NCBI GenBank assembly: GCA_947645195.1
Contig: CANSGD010001158.1
Location: 310,001 to 374,000, forward strand
Origin: Patellifolia procumbens
Taxonomy: Eukaryota > Streptophyta > Magnoliopsida > Caryophyllales > Amaranthaceae
Length of the DNA stretch: 64,000 bases
Direction: 5' to 3'
The translations under genes and the position numbers were made by a program. This document shows, one piece after another, positions 23,048 to 34,467 of this stretch. The first letter of the stretch is position 1, and every line of letters starts with the position of its first letter. The notes beneath the pieces were generated by a model, which saw only the letters and a list, made by a program, of their open reading frames with translations, ran no database searches and was not told the origin of the DNA.

Positions 23048-24553
23048 TTACACCCATTTACAGCCTATAGCCTTTTTTCCTTGAGGCAAAGTAACAAGAT
23101 CCCATGTATTGTTACATTCCAAAGCAACCAGTTCCTTATGCATAGCATCAACCCAGTTGTGATTTAAACTAGCTTCTTTATAAGAGGTTGGCTCTGAGAT
23201 GTTACAGGAGGAAGAGAGAATAACTGTAGGAGAGGAAGGTAAAGGAGAGGAATGAATCATATTGCACCAGTGTGTAGTAAGTGCAGAAGGTTTAAAGTTG
23301 GGTAGGTTATAGTGAAAATCTTTTAAATGTGAAGGAATAACAGGTTGTCTAGAAGAAACCCTATTATGTGGTGAGGGAGGTGGAGATAGGTCTGAAATAG
23401 ATGTGGTAGGTGTGGGATTAATAGATGGAGAAGTAGGAGATATAGGTGTGGGAATATGAGTGAGAGGAGATGGAGATGTAGGGATATCAGAAGAAGAAAG
23501 GTCAAGAGGAAGAAATATGTGAGGAATATCTTCAAACAAAAAAGGAGTAATAGGTGTAGAATTAGGAATGAAAAATGGAATAGGAGATGTATTAGGTTGA
23601 AAATGGTACGGGAAATGTTTTTCATGAAAAATAACATCTCTGCTAATCTGGATTTTGTGTGTATGGAGGTTGAATAGTTTATAGGCCTTTTGATTTGGAG
23701 GATAACCAATGAGAACACAAGGATGTGCTCTTGGCTCAATCTTGGATCTATGTTTCTTGAGAGTAGAAACATAGCAAAGACAACCAAAACTTCTAAGATG
23801 AGTTAGGTTTGGCTTTGTTCCATGAATTTTTTCATAAGGTGTAATATAACTTAAACACTTCAAAGGAATTCTGTTGATGATATGAACAGCTGTAAGTACT
23901 GTATCACCCCAATAGGAAGGTGGTAGTTTAGCTTGAAAGAACAAAGCTCTGGCAGTTTCCAAAAGGTGTCTATGCTTCCTCTCAACTACACCATTTTGTT
24001 GTGGTGTATCTACACAACTCTTCTGAGAAAGAATCCCTTTAGTTTTGTAAAATTGTAACAAGCTGTCCTCTATTAGCTCCTTTGCATTGTCAGACCTCAC
24101 AGTAAGTACAGTAGAGGAAAATTGAGTTTCAACATAAGAGATAAATTGTTTAACAATATCAACAGCCTTAGATTTATATTTCATCAATGTAACCCAAGTA
24201 CACCTAGAGAAATCATCTACAATAGTAAGAAATAAAGAACAATCATCATGTGTAGGAGTTCTATAAGGACCCCAAATATCTAGGTCTATTAGTTGAAAAG
24301 GCTTGGAGGATTTTATTGTACTAGAGGTGAAAGGTAACCTAGTCTGTCTAGCAGAAGGACAAATTTGACAAATATAGTTTTTTACATTCTGTACATCAAG
24401 ATGTGGTTGTGCTACTTTCAAAACATCAAAAGGAATATGCCCTAACCTAAGATGCCACAGTTTGGCTTCATTATTACATGAAAAATGACTTGCATTCACT
24501 AAATGTAAATTTGTAGGAGTAGAAATCTTTGGTCTTGCCCCTGAAATAGGCAA
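23048..24553 (-). pseudogene. Copia integrase
   Basis: This 501-residue open stretch holds the zinc-binding HHCC part (LWHLRLGHIP...CQICPSARQ) and the catalytic core. The core has DLDIWGPYR, VRSDNAKEL, and TPQQNGVVERKHRHLLETAR, so the D-D-35-E triad appears intact. A C-terminal LRSFGCLCYV block and a Ser/Pro/Thr-rich linker (about residues 330-440) lead toward RT. Integrase inserts the cDNA. The stretch is open here, but the upstream and downstream frames are broken, so it cannot be expressed as a full polyprotein. Confidence 0.9.
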
Positions 24554-25350
24554 TAATTAGTATCAAAGATTACTGAAGTGTTCAAATTTGTACATAATTT
24601 GTGCACGGAAATCAGGTTAAAGTGAAATCCTGGAACATGTAATACATCTTTCAGCAAGATGTTATTACTTAACTTTATAGTTCCAATATGAGAAACTACT
24701 ATACTCTTTCGATCAGGTATAGTAACAGTATTATCAACATCTTTAACTGCTATATATGTGTCAAATAAAGATAGATCATAGCAAACATAATCTGTGGCTC
24801 CACTAACCAAAATCCATTCCAAATTGAAACAAGTGAGCAAGCAAAGTTTACCTGTTAGAAAGGCATTGGCTGTGTGTCCAAATGTATGCTCAGTATGATC
24901 ATCATCCTCATGTGTACCAGAATTGTGATTGTTAGATTTGCCTAACAAATTCAACAATTGATTGTACTGATCTATTGTGAGAGTTGTGTTGACTTGTTCA
25001 TTGTTTGTTGTATCCTGACAATCTTGAGAAGCTTCATAGTTCTCAGTTTCATTCATACCACCTTGTACCATATTAGCAGCTCTCTTGTCTTTGTTATGCA
25101 CCCAGTTAGGAGGATAGCCATGAATTTTGTAGCACCTCTCTGTCCCATGTCCAGAAAACTTGCAGTGATCACAGAACCAAGGAGATTGTCTCTTGTTATT
25201 ATTATTTACTCTCTCAGGTTGTCTCTGTTGATTATAGCCTCCATATGAGGTATTTCTAGAATATCCTCTGTTGTCTCTGTCACCTTGATACCTTCTTTTG
25301 TCAACTGCAAGTGCTAATGAATTTGTTGTGTTAGAAACAAGTGCACTCAC
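24499..25350 (-). pseudogene. Copia zinc knuckle and protease
   Basis: A Gag zinc knuckle reads CDHCKFSGHGTERCYKIHG near residues 59-77. The protease begins at about residue 180 with WILVSGATDYVCYD. The catalytic motif is normally D-S-G-A and here Val replaces Asp, so the protease should be dead. The frame overlaps the start of the integrase frame in another phase near 24499-24553. Confidence 0.85.
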
Positions 25351-25475
25351 CTACTTGTGTCTCTCTTCTTGCATACACAATCTATATGCAATTGTGATAG
25401 TAGGAAGTGGTTCCATCATCAAGATATTAGTTCTTACCATCCCAAAATCATCATTTAACTTCATAAGAAACATCA

Positions 25476-26087
25476 TCAATCTCTTGTTTTGTTGAGATTC
25501 AACATTTTTAAAGTCAATGCACAGGAGCAATTCCTATATGAACAAATTGGAAGTGGATCTATGTTATCCATTTCATCCCAAATGATCTTGATCTTTGTGA
25601 AGAACACTGAAACTGATTCATGTTTGCCTTTTTGTAATTCAGCCAAAGATTGCTCTAAAGAATATTGTTGTGTGGCTGAAGTATGTCCAAAACGCTCTTC
25701 CAAATCTTTCCAAAGGTCTTTTGCAGTTTTACAAAACCACACACTTTTGGCAACACTCTTTTCTAAAGAAAACAATAACCAACCTAATACAAGATCATTG
25801 CATCTAATCCAAGCATTATATGTAGGATCTGTGCTTGGTGGTATGGGAAGTGTGCCATCAACAAAACTCAGTTTATTTCGTGATGATAATCCTAACATAG
25901 CAAACCTTTTCCAATCAGCATATCCAGAACCATTAAAAAGTTCATTCACAAGCTTAGTGTTAGAATTATCAGCTGGATGTATATAGAATACACTACCAGG
26001 AGTACTAGTTGGATCTACAAGAGTGTTTCTCACATTATTACTACTAGCTTCAGTAGTTTCAGCCATTTTCACCCAATTAGGCATCAA
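25476..26087 (-). pseudogene. Copia Gag
   Basis: The 203-residue frame shows the plant copia Gag pattern: LVNELFNGSGYADWKRFAML, GWLLFSLEKSVAKSVWFC, AKDLWKDLEERFGHTS, LEQSLAELQKGKHESVSVFF. It would form the particle. It ends at a stop before the zinc-knuckle part, which is in another frame (24499-25350). The likely start is MAETTEASS, a few residues inside the listed frame. Confidence 0.85.
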
Positions 26088-26396
26088 TAATACTGATAAT
26101 CTTCACGCAAATAATTCACAGAACACCTTTTAGGCAACAAATTTCAGGTAACTAGCAAAATCAACTACTTAATTTCAAATTGGTTCTCAATAACCAGAAA
26201 TGATCAACCAAATCTTCTCAATTTGAGAAATCTAAAATCCAATCAACAGATTCTCAAAGAACTCAACACAACATTTCAACAAAAAACAGAATCACTTATT
26301 CGTAAATTTCATCTCAGAACACATCAATTTATTCAAGAAAATGGTAAGAATGTACCAAGATCAACATGAAGTGAAAATTTTCGCAGAAAAGATTAG

Positions 26397-26413
26397 CCAT
26401 AGCTCTGATACCA
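26397..26413 (-). other. Copia primer-binding site (initiator tRNA-Met)
   Basis: The minus strand reads TGGTATCAGAGCTATGG directly after the 5' LTR. This complements the 3' end of initiator tRNA-Met, the common copia primer. Confidence 0.9.
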
Positions 26414-26750
26414 TGAAAGTATTTGCAATTAAAGAGAAATATCTTCAACACATTCACATTGTAAGAGAATAGAAAAGAGAGGGAAAAGCTGAGAGTTCAA
26501 AGTATCTCAGAATCTTATTATCATTATTATGGATACTCTGTAGCTAATGAAATACAATGAGTATTTATACTCTGTAAAGAAAGTTAACTAACTACCTTAA
26601 CTAAGGTTAGCTATAACTACTAACTGTAGTTAGGCTTACAAGAAATAACTGATTCTAACAGAATTTGTTTTAGAGATAGGAAGGAAATCTTGTGAACTAA
26701 GTAAGCTTTAGGTGAGCTTATTAGCAGCTGTAATAGTATGATTACCAATA
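26414..26750 (-). repeat. 5' LTR of copia
   Basis: It is 337 bp, the partner of 21309-21662. On the minus strand it runs from TATTGGTAATCATAC to ATACTTTCA and meets the primer site. Confidence 0.88.
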
Positions 26751-27303
26751 ATAGGAAACCTATGATTATGCAAATTTCATCACCATAATTGAAACCAAAG
26801 AATGAAAATGTACGTTTTAGTCCTATTTAATTAGATTAGACTACCTGAACTAAAAATTAAATATTAGAGGGCTAATACGTTGATGAAATTGGCTGCACTT
26901 GTTGGAAATCCAATTAAAATTTACGGGGTGACTGCAGAAAAGGAAATGCTAGCCTTTTTTAGAGTAATGGTTGATGAGGTGTAGATTGATCAAAAACTCC
27001 CTGCTCTTATTGAATTTGAGAATGAATATGGTCATACTATTACTCAACAAGTGATTTATGAATGTGACCTATTGTATGCACATATTGTAAAGGATTTGGG
27101 CATAATGCTGATGAATGTAGGAAGAAAAAGTTGGAGGTTCAACAAAGAGAGAGGCAGGGGAATGAAGGAGTGGGTGATTAAGAAGCCTTATAATGAGAAG
27201 GTTGTTGCTAGTACTCCTATTCCATTGAAGGTGCCTAAAGGTGCTTTGGTTCTGGATGATATTGTAAAGATAGGGAGAAATGAAGTTATTGTGAATAGAC
27301 CTG

Positions 27304-27678
27304 GTTATTAGGCAGGTCGGTGCGGGTCGGTGCGGGTCAAAAGTGGGTCAGGTCATAAGAGGTCGTCTACTAGCAGGTCGATAGTGGGTCGGGCTAAAAT
27401 GGGTAATGGGCCGATAGCGGGTCGATATTGGACGGGTCGGTAAACGGATAAGAAAAACAATAAACAAAGATAGTCAATAGTAAGTACATATGAATACAAA
27501 TCCATTCATATAATTCTTTTAGCAAAATATATTTTAATTTTCAAAATTATTGGGTATCTTTGTTGGCCCTATAATGACCCTGTCCAATAAGGACCCTACT
27601 TAATAAAGCTCTGTCCAATAAATACCCTATAAAATTGACCCTGACCCTTATGCCATTGGACTACCCTGTCCAATAACC
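27304..27678. mobile_element. Possible MITE rich in GGGTCG motifs
   Basis: The left end GTTATTAGGCAGGTCGG and the inverse of the right end, GTTATTGGACAGGGTAG, form an imperfect inverted repeat. The interior contains many GGGTCGG or GGTCG repeats on the left and GACCCT or ACCCTGTCC on the right. It separates LINE ORF1 from ORF2. No convincing target duplication was found. Confidence 0.35.
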
Positions 27679-27688
27679 AAGTCTAATT

Positions 27689-29440
27689 GTGAACCACCAA
27701 CTATTAGGGTGGTTAATAAGCCTCCTGGTGGAGAGGTTAGGATTTTGGAATACTAGAGGGCTGAATAGCACCTGGAAGCATGGGGATAACAAAATCTTTA
27801 TGCAACAGCAGAAAATTGGGCTATTTGGTCTTCTAGAAACTAGGGTCAAGGCTATTAACTTTATTAAGGTATTTCTTAAAGTGTGTGATGGTTGAAATGT
27901 GGTTTGTAATTATCAATTTCGTAAGGGAGGAAGAATTTGGCTGATTTGGCTGAGTTATTGCTTTATTGTGCTGGCATTATTGGTTACATATCAAGTGATA
28001 GGTGTTAGGGTGGTGCATAACTCTTCTCAGCAGACTTTCTTATGCTCAATGGTGTATGCTCATATATTCGTAATAAACCCAAGCTTAGAATGAAGCTTTG
28101 GGAAGATTTGAAGCAATGTGGGGAAGGTTGTAAATATCATTTGGTTGTCATGGGTGACTTTAACAATGTGCTAAACTTAGGTGAGAGAATTGAACGGGTT
28201 GTCTCTCTCAATGAAGTAGCGGATTTTAGAAAGTTTTTGGATGATTGCAAGCTGACTGATCACAAGATGAGTGGATCTTTCTTCACATGGAATAACAAAC
28301 AACATAATGAGAAGAGATTTACCTCAAAAATAGATAGAGTGACTGTTAATGAAATATGGCTAGACATGCTACCTGAATCTGAGGTTGTTTTTCATCTTGA
28401 GGGGTTGTTTGATCATTGTACTTATGTGATTGAATTCCATGAAGAGATGAGGAAGGATATGATAGATTTCTAATTCTACAATATGTGGACTTTGGCTTCA
28501 AGTTTTCTGGAGGTGATACTAAATAACTGGAACAAGAATTAGTCTGGTACACTAATGTATTGTGTAGTGCAAAAGCTGAAATCTTCAAAACATTCTTTAA
28601 AATTGCTCAACAAGGAGTGTTTTAATGAGTTTAAAGTGAGTTTTGATGCTGCAAAGATCAATCAGACAGTGTTCTGGAATGTGCTTCATGAAAATCTCAT
28701 GAATATGAGTTCAGAAGAGACTAGAGTAGACTGTGAGATGAAACATAAAGCTAGAATAAGCTTCTAAGATTAATTGGTTGTAGGATGGTGATTCTAATAC
28801 TGCCCTTTTTCACTTTTGTTTGAGGAAATAAAGACTTCTAGTTGAGATTCACAAAATGAGGGGTGAGGTTGTGGTGGTGAAGTAAAATATAGCTCATGCT
28901 TTTATTGAGTTTTATACACAATTGTTAGGAACACCTCACTCTAGCAGAAAAACAATCAAAGGTAGGATTTTTGAGTTAGACCCTACTCTGAGTGATGTTC
29001 AAGAAGAAGTGGTCAGTAGGGGTTTACAAGGGAGGATATGAATAAAGTTGTGCTCTCTATTGAGGATTACGGGGATCCTGTCCAGATGGGTTCTCAAGCA
29101 AGTTTTACAAGAAAGCATGGGGGGTTATAGGGGAGGAAACCTCTGTCGCTTTCCTGTATTTCATTCAAAGTGGCAAGATTTTGAAGCAAATACACGCTAC
29201 TAATTTGGTTCTTGTTTCAAAATGCTCTCAACCTGATAAGGTAACTTTGTTAAGACCTATTGCATGTTGTAATGTCATTGATAAGGTGACTACCAAGTTA
29301 TTATGTAGTAGATTTAAGGACGTGTTGCCTAATAATGTAAATGAAGCTTGGGGTGCTTTTGTCTCGGGGTGCTTTTGTCTTTGTGGAGAGTATTATGCAA
29401 AATGCTCTCAATATAAAGGGCGTAAGACAGTGTCCGTTGT
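27689..29440 (+). pseudogene. LINE ORF2: endonuclease and truncated reverse transcriptase
   Basis: The endonuclease starts with LGFWNTRGLNSTWK, then GLFGLLETRVKAINF, HLVVMGDFNNVL at about 28140-28175, and a KIDRV block near 28330. These are the apurinic-type endonuclease (EEP) blocks that nick target DNA. After stops, the RT begins with the GxSSKFYKKAWGVIGEE region near 29095-29140, then LLRPIACCNVIDKV near 29250 and GAFVSG near 29350. It ends before the catalytic FADD block. It is non-functional. Confidence 0.75.
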
Positions 29441-29720
29441 TTAGAAAAATACGTCATCTTTAGTCTGGAAAACTTTTCTCGAAATACGTGCCCGCAAATT
29501 CGGGTTGTTGGTACTTATTTCGTCGGGATTCTCGAAACTCGTGCCCATAAAGGGCATATGACGATGTCTGTTTTTCGAAAAAAATCGTCTTTAGTCTGAA
29601 AACCCGTCTCGAAATATGTGCCCGAAAATCCGGCTTGTTGGTACTCGTTTCGTAGGGACTCTCGAAATTCGTGTCCATAAAGAAAATACGACGGTGTCCA
29701 TTTTTCGGAAAAATGTCTTC
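29414..29720. repeat. Tandem repeat, about 130-134 bp unit, 2.3 copies
   Basis: Units starting AAAGGGCGTAAGACAGTGTC (29415), AAAGGGCATATGACGATGTC (29549) and AAAGAAAATACGACGGTGTC (29679) follow each other. Each continues with TCGTCTTTAGTCTG-like and CGAAATACGTGCCCG-like text. It begins where the LINE RT breaks off. Confidence 0.75.
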
Positions 29721-30194
29721 TTCATATTTCTAAATTGTGTTTATGGTATTTACCAAGCAACTTTAATTATCCTAACATCTTAAATATCTAATTAAGTTCT
29801 TACCATCTGAGGTAACTAGGTCGGATCAGTGTCCCATTGAAAACATTCAAAAGATATTTGTATTGATACATTTCTCGCATACAAGACCAACACTTTCCTA
29901 TTTTATCACCCCTAATTAAGAAAGTAGCTAAGTTTTAGGTCGAGTCAGGCTAATTACTAAATTACATATCTACGTTGGAAATCGCATTACTTGTTCCGTT
30001 TTAGTTCCAGTACAATTTCTTAGGTATTTCCATAGAATATTGGGTTCTCTCTCATAAATGGGTCATATGACTAGCAGGTGACCTTTGTTTTGCGGAAATG
30101 AGATAATACCTAGTTGTAGGTTGAGAATCCCTCAAACAACAAGGGTATAATTAGCAAAAAAAAAAATGTTTGTAATGCTAGATTTTCATATGTA

Positions 30195-30507
30195 CTCCCT
30201 CCGTCCCATATTATTCGCAATAGTAGTTTGTGCACATAGCCGTAAGAAATTAATAGAGTATGGTGTATGTTATATTAATTTATTGTAAAATTTGATGTGA
30301 GAGAAAGTGATATGGTACTTTTAGGAAGTGAATATAGTAGGGGAGTATTATTTTATGTTTTTCACATAAATCAATGAATGAGTGGGGTATATTATTTTGG
30401 TGATATATTATAAAATATTGGTAGGTACATGCCTAAAATAGAATTATTGCAATTAATATGGGACAACCATATATAAAAAATGTTGCAACTAATATAGGGC
30501 GGAGGGA
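30195..30507. mobile_element. Stowaway-like MITE
   Basis: It starts CTCCCTCCGTCCCATATTAT after TA and ends TAATATAGGGCGGAGGGA. It lies downstream of RALF-like gene B, at roughly the same relative place as the 90-bp MITE downstream of gene A. Confidence 0.72.
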
Positions 30508-30878
30508 ATGTCATATAAAATTGATATGTATTGAAGGGTGTAACTTTCGGTCAATCGTATACGGAAAAATTCATAATTCGTGGTATCGAGAAGGGACTCC
30601 CGACATTAAGATAAATTTGGCAGATGATGGGTGAATATTGAGATTATTTATATTGCTATTCCTCGAATTATAACAATGACGACTATATATTTCTACAACC
30701 GCTATTATGACAAATACTACTTTGCACTAAACCAAAAATAAATACCAACAAAATATTTAAATTAAGAATCAATTCATGCTTAAACACAGGTCCACATGTT
30801 GCAAAACATCAAAGTATGTTACATAATTTTAGAATATCAATAATTGAAAATAGTTGTTGCACAACTTATTAAGTAAAA

Positions 30879-31115
30879 CTATTCTCTACCCCTGTGGCAT
30901 CTGTTGGATTTGGAGCACTCACGACCAACTTTATAGGGGTTAGCGGTTGTCGACGACCTTTTATCATTTTGGTTTGCAGTGCAGTGTGGAGGAGGGTCGG
31001 GTTTGGTGCATGGATCAACGTTCAAAACTGTTTCAGCATTTACAATGGTTGGGTTATTTGTTATCAATACCATGCCGATAATTAAACCTAAAAACATAAC
31101 TGATGTTGCCTTCAT
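30879..31115 (-). CDS. RALF-like secreted peptide precursor (copy B)
   Basis: This intact single-exon frame encodes 78 residues. The first 27 form a signal peptide (MKATSVMFLGLIIGMVL...) nearly identical to copy A. Cysteines at 36, 45, 67 and 73 match the four of copy A, and PDPPPHC and TANPY are shared. The second cysteine loop differs: copy A has NPYSRGC and copy B has NPYKVGREC, with an extra residue and no canonical RGC. As in copy A there is no YISY motif and no RRxL site. The product should be an apoplastic peptide related to the short divergent RALFs. The open frame despite this divergence suggests the gene was kept, or that the duplication is recent. Receptor and expression are unknown. 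Confidence 0.8.
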   Translation of the reverse strand: MKATSVMFLGLIIGMVLITNNPTIVNAETVLNVDPCTKPDPPPHCTANQNDKRSSTTANPYKVGRECSKSNRCHRGRE

Positions 31116-31198
31116 TTTCGAAAATATTTTTGATATTCAGTATCTCAAGATTTTTCTTACTGTTATTCTCCACATTTGATCTTTTATGAATCCACTTT

Positions 31199-31206
31199 TA
31201 TTTATA
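31199..31206 (-). promoter_or_regulatory. Candidate TATA box of RALF-like gene B
   Basis: TATAAATA on the minus strand lies 84 bp before the ATG, a usual distance for plant TATA promoters with a 5' leader of about 50 bp. Copy A has a weaker AATATAAG near 3608-3615. Confidence 0.4.
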
Positions 31207-31209
31207 GTC

Positions 31210-32087
31210 TCCACATTTCTTAAAAATAAAATGTGTCCTCTATGCTAAGTTTAGAAAGGTTAACTAATTGCCATAGATTTTCTAAAAAGTTGGCATCTCG
31301 TACTTTATGTATCTTAGTTGATGTGAAAACTAAATTAAACGTGATTGACATTTCCTTGAACACCTTTTGCGGAATAAAAATTAGTAATTGGTTGATGATG
31401 TAATCCTAGATGGCGAGGAGGTGAAAAAGATAAAAGAGACTTTCCTATGTTTGGAAAAATAATTACATTTGATCCTATTATATAGGAGAGAAGTGAGAGG
31501 AAAGAAAACCTATTAAATCTTATTTTCTCTTGCCTCCCAAAATAATGATTACTCCTTTTGTTGCAGGCTTATATATAACTAAGTAATATTAGAGATAATT
31601 AAAATGTTGATATTTTAAAAATAAATAGTGTGACAAATTTAGACTTGAAAATAATAAAAAAAAAATGGAGATTTTATTTTTTTTATTTAAATAAGAGAGG
31701 GCATATGGTTATGAGAGAGTGTAGAATTACGTAGGCCTAAGGGTAGATTGTGTAGAATGGGAACAAACATTTGCTATTTTACGAATGATGTAGTTTCGGG
31801 TCGAATTTTAAGGAATGAATCTTCATGGAACTATGACACAACTTTAGAGAACAGGAGAAGTACTGAGTAATGAATCTTAATAGAACGATGATACAACTTT
31901 AGAGAATAGGGAAAGTACTAAGACTTTCTACCCAAAAAAACCTTTACTTGATTTAACTCCCAAATTTCTCGAATATAGCTTAAGAATACTCCAACTCTCT
32001 TTTCTAGAATAACTTAAGGCAATGGAGGAGTTCCCATATTTCAGGAATTCAAAGGTAAATATAGGTGAAGAACCATGATTATGTTTA
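31210..32087. other. Gene-free stretch
   Basis: No supported gene or bounded element is seen. The text near 31460-31500 (CCTATTATATAGGAGAG) resembles the Helitron 5' motif but lacks further support. Confidence 0.45.
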
Positions 32088-32952
32088 GGAAAATTTGTGA
32101 AAAACCACTAAAAACTTTGCACTTCTTGAAAATAACCACCAAATACTTTTTTTTGAACTTAACCACTATAAGTTTTCTAACTTTTGTGAAGCACCACTAT
32201 TTGACGGGTTTTGTTAAGAATTCCGTTTGGGAGCCCAGTAAAACATATAAGTTCATAAATGTAGGGATTTCCCTACAATAAACCAGCAACAAGTGTAATC
32301 AGACTTTAATCACAACTAGGGAAGAAATTGTTACTAAAATATGAGCCAAGACAAACCCTATTTTTGAAATTTGGAGTAAAAAAAGTGCCTAGATTTTAAC
32401 TTAGTTTATGGAATTAAAAAATCATCAACCAATTAACAATAAATTCAATAATGAAGAATCAATTAAGGAATAAAGAATGAATCATACAATAGTAAACAAC
32501 AATAGCAAAAATTTACCTTGTTTTTCCTTCCTTTTCTTACTTGATTTTCCACACACGTTTAGCTTTCTCATCCATACCTCCTATTTCTGCCTTCATCGTT
32601 TCTCCTTTGAAGAAAAACTTAATGTCACTAAGCTCCGCAAGAGAATCTATGTTGAATGTGGGTGTTTTACTGTGAGAACTAACAGAGAGTAGAAGAGAGA
32701 GAAAGAGAGGTTTTGGGAAGGTGATGGTTTGTTTGATCAAAAGTAAAGATCGTACTGAGGGGCAATTTTAGACAATAATTGCGTGGGAAAATAGGGGTGG
32801 GCCCTCCCCAAACGGAATTTTTAACAGAAGGCGTTAAATAGTGGTGCTTCACAAAATTTAGGACACTCATTGTGGTTAAATTCAAAAAAAAACGTAATTG
32901 GTGGTTTTTTCCAAAAGGTGTAAAGTTTGTAGTGGTTTTTCACAAATTCTCC
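32088..32952. mobile_element. Non-autonomous MULE (865 bp)
   Basis: Long terminal inverted repeats start GGAAAATTTGTGAAAAACC and end GGTTTTTCACAAATTCTCC. Homology extends over about 130 bp, including GTGAAGCACCACTATTTGAC on the left and its inverse on the right. The 9-bp duplication is imperfect: TTATGTTTA (32079-32087) versus TTAATTTTA (32953-32961). The interior has no recognised gene. Confidence 0.72.
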
Positions 32953-33238
32953 TTAATTTTATTATGTATCAGCGGCAGGATAATATTATTATACACTCAT
33001 TAATCAAGAGTAAACTTAATGAGATAAATTGGTTACTTCCATGAGAGTAGGGAGTCATTCTATCATAATAAAGGGGTTACTCTAATAAGAAAATGAGTCA
33101 CTTAAGAATTACTACATTGTGAAAGGGGTCACTTCAAAATTGATGTATAATATATTTATTGTGCACCCGATACAGATCAAACTTTATCAACAACCTTTTA
33201 GGAAGAAATCTCCTCAAAGTTGGATCAATTTTGGGGCG

Positions 33239-33970
33239 TTAGGTATGTAATGGGGATAAGGATAGAAATAAGGTTGAGATAGGGATAAAGAATTGTTAAG
33301 TCCGTAAGTGAGATACGGACAAAATAAGAGTATTTCCATATTTGGTATGGATTGAGATAAGATTGAGATAAATACTACCTCCTTTTTTTAGTTGCAACAC
33401 TTTTGAAAAACACGGATGCCTAGGCAAAAATTTTAATGAGGTAATAGGTGAATGTATGGGTATAATCAAGGGGAGTGCGGGCCATTGAGTATTTTAGTTG
33501 TGCAAAAAGTATGAGAAAGAATGTGAGAGAGCACAACAAAAAGTATTTTAATTATGTTAAATAAGGATATAGTTGTCATTTTATAATGCTTTTTTTAACT
33601 ATATAAGGAATAAAAATAAAGTGTTGCAACCTTTGGGAAATTTCCCTAGTAGGAAGTGTTGCAACTAAAAAACACGAAGGTAGTATTAAATATACATAAA
33701 TAACCTTGACTTGTTTCTCCTCTCCTTCCTTCCTTTTTTATTGGATGTGTTTGTCTTTTAACCCCTTCCTTATTCCCATCCCCATCCCCATCCCATCCCT
33801 TATACCACCCCCTTAGCATTTTTGGTGGGATAACTTGACAATTTATCCTTATCCTTATCCATATCTCTATCTCAACTAAATTTACAAATCCCCTTAAACA
33901 AACTTGAAAAGGTTGAAGAGGGACAACCCATATCCCTACACCTTATCTCTCTAAACAAACCTATGATAAT
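33239..33970. mobile_element. Possible larger foldback element around a MITE
   Basis: GGGATAAGG...TTGAGATAGGG near 33254-33285 is inverted near 33845-33876 (TTATCCTTATCC...CTATCTCAAC). A Stowaway-like MITE sits between the arms. Ends and target duplication are uncertain. Confidence 0.3.
33375..33683. mobile_element. Stowaway-like MITE (309 bp)
   Basis: It starts CTACCTCC followed by TTTAGTTGCAACACTT. It ends AAGTGTTGCAACTAAAAAAC with GGTAG at the edge. TA flanks it at 33373-33374 and 33684-33685. Confidence 0.75.
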
Positions 33971-34467
33971 TCCCCTTATTAATGCTCTTTAACCTTAATT
34001 AATCCACCTTAATTAAAAATTGCTAGCAACCACCTATTAAGTGCACCTTTTTCAAAAAAAAAACCAACTTATAAGAAAATCCTTCAAGACAACCACCTAT
34101 TAAGACAAGTTATTTTCTTACAAAGAACCACCACTTAACGATAGTTTACTAACTTCATTAACAAAGCAGTCAAGTGGGACCCACTTATTATATTTTCATC
34201 ATTTTCCATCTAGAATTTTCCCTTCAATTTTCCCATCTATACGTTTTCACTTTTCCCTTTCAATTCATGAAATTTCTTGCATCTTGTTGCTCAATCCTTC
34301 AATTACGATCCAATTATCTTCAGTTAGAGTTGCATTTCTCCAATTTCTCGCCAAATTAAGGTAGTTACATCTTGTTTTGTTTTATTTATTACAAGAAAAA
34401 ATTAGGGTTCATGTTAATTTTGTTTCACTCTCTAACACTCTTTCATCTTCTTGTTCTTTTATGGTAG

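Larger units (their letters stand above)
21309..26750 (-). mobile_element. Ty1/copia retrotransposon (5.4 kb)
   Basis: LTRs at 21309-21662 (3') and 26414-26750 (5') flank gag-protease-integrase-RT-RNase H in copia order on the minus strand. The target duplication ATAGG is perfect (21304-21308 and 26751-26755). The target is LINE ORF1. The 3' LTR carries a duplicated AAGTAAGCTTGAACT-type segment near 21595-21620 that the 5' LTR lacks. Coding is broken at several points. Confidence 0.92.
21090..27290 (+). pseudogene. LINE ORF1 (DUF4283 and zinc knuckle), split by copia
   Basis: Before the copia element the frame from 21127 reads VLGSNFPFRVVNAYVRRTWG, then GMFLVRFRWKQVALDSGPHFF. That is the DUF4283 domain of plant L1 ORF1 (nucleic-acid-binding) proteins. 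After the copia element it continues in pieces to a CCHC knuckle at 27077-27118, reading CTYCKGFGHNADEC. The protein would coat LINE RNA. The split is at the 5-bp duplication ATAGG. Stops are frequent after the split. The host-like appearance of the first piece is explained by this LINE. Confidence 0.7.
20721..29440 (+). mobile_element. L1-type LINE, interrupted by copia
   Basis: The element reads on the plus strand: 5' leader (20721-21090), ORF1 with a DUF4283 domain, a copia insertion (21309-26750), the rest of ORF1 with a CCHC zinc knuckle, a small foreign insert at about 27304-27678, then ORF2 with endonuclease and the beginning of RT. It breaks off at about 29430 inside RT, where a tandem repeat begins. 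All frames carry stops. Confidence 0.72.

Noticed and set aside
23323..23787. Leu/Ser-rich 154-residue frame
   Set aside because: It is a shadow of the copia integrase-RT linker in another phase.
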